A DNA stretch of 20,214 nt from Symbiobacteriaceae bacterium (GTDB lineage Bacteria; Bacillota_E; Symbiobacteriia; Symbiobacteriales; Symbiobacteriaceae). The notes beneath the pieces were generated by a model. That model had not been told where the DNA came from, did no database searches, and saw nothing but the letters and a program-made list of their open reading frames with translations. The position numbers and the translations under genes are program-made. The stretch spans positions 1-20,214 of the forward strand of contig DAHVXO010000327.1 in the NCBI GenBank assembly GCA_027356675.1. The letters are read 5' to 3'. Below, one piece after another: positions 1 to 6,492 of this stretch. The first letter of the stretch is position 1. Each line of letters opens with the position of its first letter.

Positions 1-2
1 GC

Positions 3-488
3 AACGCAGAGGGCAAACAGGTCTCCTGGGTGCCGGCCTACGGCCCTGAGCAGCGCGGTGGCACCGCCAATTGCTCTGTGGTCTTGAGCGACCGTCCCGT
101 GGCCTGCCCGCTGGTGACGGAGCCCAACGGCTGTATCGTCATGAATTTGCCGTCCCTGGAGAAGTTCGAGGCGGCCGTCCAGCCGGGTGGCATCCTCGTC
201 GTGAACACCTCGCTGTGCGACCGGCCGACCACCCGGACCGATGTGGTCGTCATCCCCATCGCAGCGACAGAGATCGCCGTCGAGTTGGGTAGCGTAAAGT
301 TCGCCAACATGGTCGCGCTGGGAGCGCTCCTGGGCGCGCTGCCGCTCGTTGAGATCGAAACGGTGCTCAAGGCGATGATCAAGGTCATGGGAAAGGACAA
401 GGAACGCTTCGTGCCGGTCAATCGTCAGGCCCTGATAAAGGGTATGGATGTGTCGAGAGCGGTCGTGGAGGCGCAAGTTGCGTTGTAG
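3..488 (+). CDS. 2-oxoacid:acceptor oxidoreductase, gamma subunit (3' part)
   Basis: The 5' end lies outside the window; the reading frame is open from base 3 and ends in TAG at 486-488. The visible 161 residues carry the hallmark of the pyruvate/ketoacid ferredoxin oxidoreductase catalytic gamma domain, a VSWVPAYGPEQRGGTANC stretch near the start followed by SDRPVACPLV. Enzymes of this family oxidatively decarboxylate 2-oxoacids (pyruvate, 2-oxoglutarate, branched-chain oxoacids or indolepyruvate) to acyl-CoA and pass electrons to ferredoxin in the cytoplasm. The gamma subunit normally works with alpha and beta subunits, which would be expected just upstream. The substrate cannot be told from this fragment. 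A downstream crotonase gene would fit branched-chain or aromatic acyl-CoA catabolism, but the two are separated by a hairpin and may not be one operon. Confidence 0.88.
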   Translation, partial: NAEGKQVSWVPAYGPEQRGGTANCSVVLSDRPVACPLVTEPNGCIVMNLPSLEKFEAAVQPGGILVVNTSLCDRPTTRTDVVVIPIAATEIAVELGSVKFANMVALGALLGALPLVEIETVLKAMIKVMGKDKERFVPVNRQALIKGMDVSRAVVEAQVAL

Positions 489-507
489 ACGAGAAGTAGC
501 GGCAATA

Positions 508-545
508 AATACAGCAGCTTCTTAAAAGTAAGAAACTACTGTATT
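508..545. promoter_or_regulatory. AT-rich near-perfect inverted repeat before the crotonase gene
   Basis: Two 17-base arms (508-524 and 529-545) surround a four-base centre and match at 15 of 17 positions. The arms begin AATACAG and end CTGTATT. The segment is strikingly AT-rich next to its GC-rich neighbours. On the minus strand the two mismatches become G-U pairs. It lies 35 bases before the crotonase start. It could be an operator overlapping the promoter, or an AT-rich terminator of the preceding gene; the other terminators in this window are all GC-rich, which favours an operator. The possible -10 hexamers here (TATTTT at 542, TGTAAT at 552) are weak. Confidence 0.5.
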
Positions 546-579
546 TTCTATTGTAATCTGACCACGAAGGATGATGGCG

Positions 580-1359
580 ATGCCAGAGGAAAATGCTACG
601 CCCAGCCTACTGCTCGAGGTATCTGAGGGGATCGCCACCATCACGGTCAACCGCCCGTGGGTGCGCAACGCCTTCACGGTAGAGATGTGGCAGGAACTGC
701 ACGCCGTGACGGATCGCATCCGCAGCAACGGCGACGTGCGAGTCGTCGTGCTGCAGGGCGCGGGAGACGAAGCGTTCACGTCCGGGTCGGACATTCGGGA
801 ATTTGCCGCCATGAGCGTCGAGCAGGTGGATGCCGGCTTTCAGGTGATGGAGGATGCCATCACCTCGGTCGAGACCCTGCCGATCCCGACCATCGCCTGT
901 CTCAACGGCTTTGCCCTGGGAGGCGGGATGGAACTCGCTCTATCGACTGATATCCGCATCGCATCTGAGCGCGCGACGCTGGGCATGCCGATCGCCCGGC
1001 TGGGCATCATGATCAGCCCCAAGTTTGCCAAGCGGATCGTGGACCTGGTGGGGCCGAGCCGGGCCAAGGACCTGCTGTACACCGGGCGGTTCGTGGGTGC
1101 CAATGAGGCGCAGAACATGGGCCTCGTGAACTACTTCGTGCTCTCGCATGAACTGAAGCGGACCACGCGGGAGATCGCACGACGCATCGCCGGGTTCTCC
1201 GGGTCGTCGGTGCGGGTGGCCAAGCAGGCCGTGGGCATGTGCCTGCCGCTCTCCGAGGCGACAGGAGCCGAGGGGCCCTACTTCATCGACCGCGAGGACT
1301 TCCCTGAGGGTGTGAGCGCCTTTCTGGAGAAGCGGTCACCCAACTTCAAGCGGGGGTAA
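580..1359 (+). CDS. Enoyl-CoA hydratase/isomerase (crotonase) family protein
   Basis: Crotonase-fold proteins act on acyl-CoA thioesters in the cytoplasm, stabilising an enolate in an oxyanion hole. The 259-residue length is typical. The first oxyanion-hole segment is SGSDIREF (about residues 68-75) and the second is NGFALGGGMELA (about 109-120). Of the two acidic residues of classical hydratases, the first (E118 in GGGMEL) is present, but the second is replaced: the usual QPE motif reads MPI, with isoleucine at 138, and the following GAGGT is replaced by SPKFA. That makes simple enoyl-CoA hydration doubtful; an isomerase or another crotonase reaction is possible. The ATG at 580 was chosen because AAGG at 567-570 lies 9 bases upstream; ATGs at 571 and 574 are too close to it. 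A strong terminator follows. Confidence 0.88.
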   Translation: MPEENATPSLLLEVSEGIATITVNRPWVRNAFTVEMWQELHAVTDRIRSNGDVRVVVLQGAGDEAFTSGSDIREFAAMSVEQVDAGFQVMEDAITSVETLPIPTIACLNGFALGGGMELALSTDIRIASERATLGMPIARLGIMISPKFAKRIVDLVGPSRAKDLLYTGRFVGANEAQNMGLVNYFVLSHELKRTTREIARRIAGFSGSSVRVAKQAVGMCLPLSEATGAEGPYFIDREDFPEGVSAFLEKRSPNFKRG

Positions 1360-1376
1360 TCGCGAATGTTGTCATG

Positions 1377-1415
1377 GCGGGCCACTGGACATCTCCAGTG
1401 GCCTGCTTTCATTTT
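1377..1415 (+). terminator. Rho-independent terminator after the crotonase gene
   Basis: GGCCACTGG (1380-1388), a six-base loop and CCAGTGGCC (1395-1403) form a perfect stem, extended at its base by three more pairs including one G-U. The run TTTCATTTT follows at 1407-1415. It starts 18 bases after the crotonase stop. Its position argues against any protease start upstream of about 1420. Confidence 0.9.
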
Positions 1416-1464
1416 GGCTGCCAGCACAGCACCTAATAAAAGGAAGGGGAACAGGTCTCACGAA

Positions 1465-1481
1465 GTACCAGATATTGGTAC
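1465..1481. promoter_or_regulatory. Short perfect inverted repeat in the protease leader
   Basis: GTACCA and TGGTAC are separated by the five bases GATAT. The repeat sits just upstream of the ribosome binding site (purine run 1483-1491) of the S8 protease gene. It could be an operator half-site pair or a small RNA hairpin near the start. No specific regulator is recognised. Confidence 0.3.
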
Positions 1482-1497
1482 GAGAGGGGGAGTCCGC

Positions 1498-4400
1498 TTG
1501 CACGGGACACGGATGATCGTCTCCGAGTGCGGCGACGCGCGGAGCGCGAGCCAGGTCATGGAACACCTCGCTGAGTGTGGCGCCCACATCATGCACACCT
1601 TCCAGTTGATCTCGGGTGTCGCGGCCGGCCTGTCCCCGGATGCCGTCCGGAAGTTTTTTGCACGCTATCCGGACGCCAAAGTCATGGCGGACCGCCGCCG
1701 CCAAATTCCGCCCCGGCCGTTTGGTCCGGACGAGCTAGCTGAGGCAACCGGACCGGGGCCCGGTGTGAGCCCCCGCACCAGCCCGGCGGATCCCGAGGTT
1801 TCACCACTGGCCCTCTCGTTGATCAAGGCGAATGACGTGCACGCTCGAGGCATCGATGGGTCCGGGGTTAGAGTCTGTGTGATCGACTCCGGGGTGGACT
1901 TCAACCATCCAGATCTCATGGGGGTCGCTATTTCCGGGCCGGATGGCCAGCCTCTGGCGGCGGATTTTACGGAGACCGACCTCACCGATACGATCGGGCA
2001 CGGCACGGCGGTGGCAGGCTGCATCGCCGCCCAGGCCCGGCAGGTCTTCACGATCTACGACGAGCAGAGCAAGGCGCCCATTGCTTACACCCGCATCAAG
2101 GGCGTGGCGACGGGGGCGCGGCTCATGAGCGCCAAAGTCTTCGACGCCCGCGTCTCTAGCGGCTACGACAGCTCGATCATCGCCGCTCTCGAGTGGGCTG
2201 CGGCCAACGGCGCCCAAATCATCAACATGAGCCTGGGCGGGGTCAGCCTGCCCAATGACGGCACGGACCCCCTGGCCGCTGCTGTGACTGCCCTGCGGGA
2301 CCGAGGCATCCTCGTGGTGGTGGCGGCCGGCAACTCCGGCGGCGGGCTCGGCACGTTGGAGAGCCCGGGGTGCTCACCCGGGGCGCTGACCGTGGGCGCC
2401 AGCACCATGTATCGGAGTTTTGCCGAGTTGGGCTTCCTGGCCGAGCCCGATAAGTGGACCGCCGACCAACTGGCATCCTTCTCCAGCCAGGGCCCGGCGG
2501 CGGACGGGCGGGTCAAGCCCGATATCCTTGCGCCGGGCGCCTTCGACTGGGGGCTGGCCCCCACCACGGCATCGGAGGAGGGGCAGGGCTACCAGCTCTT
2601 CGGCGGGACCAGCCAGGCCGCACCGCTGATGACCGGGGCGGCCGCGCTGATCTACCAGGCGTTCCAGAAGCACAATAGCCGGTATCCCACGCCCGCCGAG
2701 GCGGCTGCCCTGATAAAGGCCACCGCCGACGATCTCGGGCTCCCGGCCCACATGCAGGGGCCGGGGCGGGTCAACTGCCTGCGGGCGGTCCAGGCGGTCC
2801 ACGGCGAGACCGGATACGTCACGGTGGAGGGCCCGGTGCCGGTCAGCGTGACCGCGGGGCAGCAGGGGTCGTGGGAGTTGGTCCTGACCAACGCCGGTGG
2901 GGCTGAGGCTACGGTTCCGCTCCAGGCCATGACCCTGGAGGAGGCACGGGACCTCAGCCAGACCTTTACCGGAGAGATTGCACCCGACCAATCGCCGGAG
3001 CACCTGCACTTTGACGTCCCGGCAGGTGTCGATGCGCTTCATCTGTCCTTGGGCTGGTCGACTGAGGATCATAGCCCCCGCTCCCCGCGCCTGATGCTGG
3101 CGGTCTACGACCCAGATGGCCGGTTCATCAACTACCAGCGGCCCAACGGGTCCGGCGATGTTGAGCTGGGTAAGAACGTGGATACCTGGGTGGCCCGCCC
3201 AGCCTCCGGCAAGTGGAAGGCCCGAGTAGTGCTTCGCCTTGGGGTCAGGGACACCCGCCAGCCGTTCACTCTCAGCATTCGGGCGTACCAGCGCAAGGTG
3301 TGGGATTGGGCGGAGGCTGCGCCCGCACCGCTTACCCTTGCACCCGGCGTGACCGCCCGCGTGACCATCCCCGTGCGGGTGCCGGGTACCACCACTGCCG
3401 GCACGTACACGGGCCAGTTGCTGGTGGGGTCTGCAGTCGTGCCGGCCGCCGTAGTGGTCCCGGTCTCGCTCGAGCAGGGAAAATCAACCTTCGCCGGCGC
3501 CTTTGAGCACGGCTATCAGGGCTCCTGGGGCAATGGCGACTGGCACTATCACGACCTGCCGGTCCCGGCGGGCACCCACTCACTCGTGACCTCGATTCAG
3601 TGGCCGGACGTCGACAACTCCCTGGAGTTTTACCTGATTGACCCCAGCGGCAACGCCGTGATGAGCCGCTCCAACAGCGATGACATTTTGGCCGATGGGG
3701 ACAGCAACGTACAGGGGGGTCAGATGATTTTGGCCGGGCCTGAGCCCGGCACCTGGCGGCTGGCGCTCCACTCCTTCGCCTTCTGCGGGCGCGGCTCGCC
3801 CGAGCCGTACGCCGGACTGGTGGCGGTGGGCGGCGATCTGGTTTCGCCCCACGCAGTCGAGGCGCGGGTGACGCCCGGCGAGCGGGCGGCCCTGGCCCTC
3901 CTGGTGCGCAACCCGGGGCGCATGCCGCTCACCGTGGCGGCACTAGTGCAGGCCGAAGCGACGCGCCTGCTCTGGCAGAACATCACTGAGCAGATCGCGT
4001 CCGGGGTCACCACGGAGGGTCATCTACAGGGTCAGGGTCCCCAGGTCGTGGGCACGCTGAAGGTTCCGTTCGGCGCCCGGCAAATTGGGGTGAGCCTGAC
4101 CTGGGATCGTCCAGATGTGGAAGTCTCGCTCAGCCTGTTCGACCCCGTAGCCCAGAACGACCGCATTACGGCCTCGGCCCAGGGCGGGCAGGTGATGGTG
4201 ATGGAGAGCAACCCCGTGCACGGGCAGTGGACGGCAGTCGCCGGCATCGTTTCTCCCACCGCGGCGCCGGAAACCCTGCACCTCAAGGGCGCAACCTTTG
4301 TGGTCGCCCCCCAGGAGATCGAGGAGGCCACCGCGGAACCGGTCACCATCCAGCCGGGAGCCACAGCCATCGTGCCGCTGAGCATCCGCATGCCCGAGAT

Positions 4401-4506
4401 CGCAAGGGCGCTGGCGGGCCGGATTATCGTCACCACCACCGGCGGGGACTGCCTGGGGGCGGTCAGCTTCCGCCTGGTAGCTGATGTCCCGACGTCTCCG
4501 CACTGA
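1498..4506 (+). CDS. Subtilisin-like serine protease (S8 family) with C-terminal beta-sandwich repeats
   Basis: This is a 1002-residue protease. The N-terminal 70 or so residues resemble an I9 inhibitor propeptide (FQLISGVAAGLSPDAV). The catalytic triad is complete: Asp130 in VIDSG, His168 in GHGT, Ser372 in GTSQAAP, with oxyanion Asn279 in AAGNSG. After about residue 440 come alternating modules: Ig-like linkers (about 448-481, 611-661, 789-826, 948-999) and three PPC-like beta-sandwiches (about 490-596, 666-781, 836-941), each with a VPAG/VPFG turn, a tryptophan, a DP-containing strand and a later GxW. The TTG at 1498 was chosen because GAGGGGGAG ends 6 bases before it; the frame is open back to 1366, but that region contains a terminator. 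ATG 1513 is an alternative. No signal peptide or membrane segment is obvious, so its location is unclear. It converges on spo0A. Confidence 0.87.
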   Translation: MHGTRMIVSECGDARSASQVMEHLAECGAHIMHTFQLISGVAAGLSPDAVRKFFARYPDAKVMADRRRQIPPRPFGPDELAEATGPGPGVSPRTSPADPEVSPLALSLIKANDVHARGIDGSGVRVCVIDSGVDFNHPDLMGVAISGPDGQPLAADFTETDLTDTIGHGTAVAGCIAAQARQVFTIYDEQSKAPIAYTRIKGVATGARLMSAKVFDARVSSGYDSSIIAALEWAAANGAQIINMSLGGVSLPNDGTDPLAAAVTALRDRGILVVVAAGNSGGGLGTLESPGCSPGALTVGASTMYRSFAELGFLAEPDKWTADQLASFSSQGPAADGRVKPDILAPGAFDWGLAPTTASEEGQGYQLFGGTSQAAPLMTGAAALIYQAFQKHNSRYPTPAEAAALIKATADDLGLPAHMQGPGRVNCLRAVQAVHGETGYVTVEGPVPVSVTAGQQGSWELVLTNAGGAEATVPLQAMTLEEARDLSQTFTGEIAPDQSPEHLHFDVPAGVDALHLSLGWSTEDHSPRSPRLMLAVYDPDGRFINYQRPNGSGDVELGKNVDTWVARPASGKWKARVVLRLGVRDTRQPFTLSIRAYQRKVWDWAEAAPAPLTLAPGVTARVTIPVRVPGTTTAGTYTGQLLVGSAVVPAAVVVPVSLEQGKSTFAGAFEHGYQGSWGNGDWHYHDLPVPAGTHSLVTSIQWPDVDNSLEFYLIDPSGNAVMSRSNSDDILADGDSNVQGGQMILAGPEPGTWRLALHSFAFCGRGSPEPYAGLVAVGGDLVSPHAVEARVTPGERAALALLVRNPGRMPLTVAALVQAEATRLLWQNITEQIASGVTTEGHLQGQGPQVVGTLKVPFGARQIGVSLTWDRPDVEVSLSLFDPVAQNDRITASAQGGQVMVMESNPVHGQWTAVAGIVSPTAAPETLHLKGATFVVAPQEIEEATAEPVTIQPGATAIVPLSIRMPEIARALAGRIIVTTTGGDCLGAVSFRLVADVPTSPH

Positions 4507-4521
4507 CGGGCGGTCTGACAA

Positions 4522-4553
4522 AAGCCGGGGGCTCTCCCACGAGTGCCCCCGGT
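4522..4553 (-). terminator. Shared terminator between the convergent protease and spo0A genes
   Basis: CCGGGGGC (4525-4532) pairs perfectly with GCCCCCGG (4545-4552) across a 12-base loop. Read on the minus strand the stem is followed by CTTTTG, so it is a good terminator for spo0A, whose stop is at 4576. On the plus strand it lies 18 bases after the protease stop but lacks a strong U-run, so termination there may be weaker. Confidence 0.78.
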
Positions 4554-4575
4554 TAACCCGGCCGGGGGCCTTGCC

Positions 4576-5328
4576 CTACCCCGCAAGTCCGCGCAGATGG
4601 TCGGACAGCATGGCCACGAACTCGGAGTTCGTGGGTTTGCCTCGGCTGTGGTGGATGGTCGCGCCGAAGAGGCGGTGCAGGTCGGTGATATCGGCCCGGT
4701 TCCACGCGACCTCGATGGCATGGCGAATAGACCGTTCGACCCGGGATGGCTCCGTGTCGTGCAGGCGGGCGACGGCGGGGTAGAGTTCCTTGGTCATGCC
4801 GCACATGTCACCACCGTTGCTCATGAGGTACTGCAAGGCGTCCTTCAAGTACCGGTAACCAAGCAGGTGCGCGGGAACGCCCGTACGCCGCAGCAGGTCG
4901 GCGACTGTCCGGGTCGCGGAAGTGCGGGGCAGGTATCCCACGGGGAGACCGAGAGACCTCCCTGCCACCAGGGCAGCCCGCTCGGCGATGAGCTCCGGAC
5001 TGGACGGGCGGAGGAGGCAGTAGGTAGCCCCGTGTTGGTAATATAACTGGACCATTTGGTCTGAGGCGCAGGACATGAGCACCAGGACTGCTGGGCGGTG
5101 CTCTGGCTCCAGGCGGGTCAAAACACCCAGCCCGTCCAGGTACGGGAGCACGTCATCCAGGACGAGGAGGTCTGGGTGCAGACCCCGCGCCAGTTCCAGG
5201 GTCTCGACCCCATTGCGCGCCTCACCGAGTACGACAAACTCCGGCAGGCTGTCGAAGTGGTCCACCAGTGATCGCCGGCTGTTGGGATTGTCGTCGGCAA
5301 TCAGCAGCGAAGTGCGCTGTTCAAACAA
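4576..5328 (-). CDS. spo0A: Stage 0 sporulation response regulator Spo0A
   Basis: Spo0A is the phosphorelay-controlled master regulator of entry into sporulation. The 250-residue product has a receiver domain (about 5-122) and a Spo0A C-terminal DNA-binding domain (about 138-250). The latter holds the family-specific stretches MTKELYP, EPSRVERSIRHAIEVAW (about 193-209) and GKPTNSEFVAM (about 230-240). In the receiver, the acidic pair D12/D13, phospho-acceptor D58 (LVLDD) and S86 are present. The normally invariant lysine of the KP motif is arginine (R107 in LLRPSS), which is unusual. The TTG at 5328 was chosen because AAGGGGGGA lies about 6 bases upstream; another in-frame TTG at 5376 has no comparable site. 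It is monocistronic by appearance, ending in a hairpin terminator. A paralogue of the main spo0A cannot be ruled out. Confidence 0.9.
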   Translation of the reverse strand: MFEQRTSLLIADDNPNSRRSLVDHFDSLPEFVVLGEARNGVETLELARGLHPDLLVLDDVLPYLDGLGVLTRLEPEHRPAVLVLMSCASDQMVQLYYQHGATYCLLRPSSPELIAERAALVAGRSLGLPVGYLPRTSATRTVADLLRRTGVPAHLLGYRYLKDALQYLMSNGGDMCGMTKELYPAVARLHDTEPSRVERSIRHAIEVAWNRADITDLHRLFGATIHHSRGKPTNSEFVAMLSDHLRGLAG

Positions 5329-5444
5329 GCCAGGTCCCCCCTTGTGGTTCGTGCGGGTCCCCGCGGACTCCCACAATCCCCGTTTTCGCTCACAGGGGAA
5401 ATCCTAACTTTACATTTGAAATACCTGCCAAGAAAGTGGGTATC

Positions 5445-5451
5445 TGTCGGA
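5445..5451. promoter_or_regulatory. Possible 0A-box-like site upstream of spo0A
   Basis: TGTCGGA differs by one base from the 0A box TGTCGAA and lies about 117 bases upstream of the spo0A start. The same interval holds, on the minus strand, AGGTATTT followed about 13 bases later by GGATTT, loosely like a sigma-H promoter. Autoregulation and sigma-H control of spo0A are known in Bacillus, but both matches here are imperfect. Confidence 0.2.
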
Positions 5452-5456
5452 AAAAA

Positions 5457-6428
5457 TCATTCATCGTCCTCCGTGCGGCTCTTCGCCGGTTCGCCCAGCG
5501 CGGGCGTCCATTCAAAGATATTCGAGTCCTCGCGCGACGATCGCCGCGGGTTGCGCGAAAAGCCCATCCGCTCCCAAAACTTCTCCGCCCGCCGGTATGT
5601 GTCCAGGGTGGACATGGGCCGGCGCAACTTCTGCACCTCAGCGACCAGGATCGCCCCGTACTTCTTGCCCTGCTGCTCCGGGTGGACCTCGAAGGATTCA
5701 ATCTCAAACTCGACGGGCGGGCGCGGCGAGCGCGGGTCATAGCCATCCATTCCGGGGAGGAAGGACTCGCGCAGGACCCGCGCCAGGGCCACGGTATTGC
5801 GCCCTTCCCGCAGTTCCAGATAGGTTGCGCCCGTATCGGTCATGATGTCTTCGATGATGAGGGACTCCCAGTCAATGCGGCAATCCTCCGCAAAGTAGAC
5901 GAGGCGTTTCATGATGCGAACGGATGGCCGGAGCCATTCCAGCACCAATCCACCCGGGAACTCCCGCCGGCCCAGGGGCGGCATGGGTTGGCTGTCCTCT
6001 TCATCCGCGCGCATCTGGTAGAGCTCGTTGGCGTCGTGGAACCAGAGGTTGTCCAGTACCGGGTCCTCGTCGCCCTCCCACCAGGCGGCGGCCCAGGGGA
6101 ACCCCATGCGCCCGGCCTGCTGGCAGATGGTCCAGACCGCCGTGAAGCGGTGGTAGTCGACGGCCGCCCGCACGGCATCCAGGGCCACCAGCCGCTCGGT
6201 GATGTGCCACGTGGTCTCCAGAACCAGGCGGTCCCGGGTGCCAAAGGTGTGCCAGCGGATGTGGCGGGCGATTTCTGCCCCGTCCAACCCGAAGACCGGG
6301 GTGACGGTCGTCACCACCTGCGCCTGGGTCAGGTCGGCGAACAGGGCGGCCGTCTCTTCGGCTACACGCTCCAGGTCAAGGGTGGGCGTCAAGTCGGTCT
6401 CGAGTTGGCGGAAGACCAGGGTAAGCAT
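5457..6428 (-). CDS. Uncharacterised protein with a GNAT-like C-terminal region
   Basis: I do not recognise the family of this 323-residue protein. The N-terminal two-thirds is acidic and tryptophan-rich (for example VWTICQQAGRMGFPWAAAWW, about 98-117) and has no familiar motif. The last quarter resembles a GCN5-related N-acetyltransferase: a strand then HPEQQGKKYGAILV (about 251-264), like the acetyl-CoA-binding motif A, followed by AEKFWERMGF (about 284-293), like motif B. Hydrophobic leader or membrane segments are absent, so it is probably cytoplasmic. ATG 6428 is preceded by GGGAGG at good spacing. It lies 64 bases downstream of the asparagine synthetase gene on the same strand, so the two are probably co-transcribed. 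Acyl transfer is an inference from the C-terminal motifs only. Confidence 0.75.
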   Translation of the reverse strand: MLTLVFRQLETDLTPTLDLERVAEETAALFADLTQAQVVTTVTPVFGLDGAEIARHIRWHTFGTRDRLVLETTWHITERLVALDAVRAAVDYHRFTAVWTICQQAGRMGFPWAAAWWEGDEDPVLDNLWFHDANELYQMRADEEDSQPMPPLGRREFPGGLVLEWLRPSVRIMKRLVYFAEDCRIDWESLIIEDIMTDTGATYLELREGRNTVALARVLRESFLPGMDGYDPRSPRPPVEFEIESFEVHPEQQGKKYGAILVAEVQKLRRPMSTLDTYRRAEKFWERMGFSRNPRRSSREDSNIFEWTPALGEPAKSRTEDDE

Positions 6429-6452
6429 GGGAACCCTCCCGAAGGTCTGCTA

Positions 6453-6481
6453 GGGGGATTGCTTCGAGAGATGCATCCCCC
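6453..6481 (-). terminator. Hairpin between asparagine synthetase and the GNAT-like gene
   Basis: GGGGGAT (6453-6459) and ATCCCCC (6475-6481) form a perfect 7-base stem with a 15-base loop in the intergenic gap. No U-run follows on the minus strand, so it may act as a partial attenuator or an mRNA-stability hairpin rather than a full terminator. Confidence 0.4.
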
Positions 6482-6492
6482 GCCCCTGCCGT

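Noticed and set aside
61..76. Sigma-54-like -24/-12 sequence (TGGCAC then TTGC)
   Set aside because: The GG to GC spacing is 11 rather than 10 bases, and it lies within the coding region of the oxidoreductase subunit.
1366..1497. Extension of the protease frame upstream to ATG 1366
   Set aside because: The segment contains a complete terminator (1377-1415) and has no ribosome binding site at 1366; the TTG at 1498 has a strong one.
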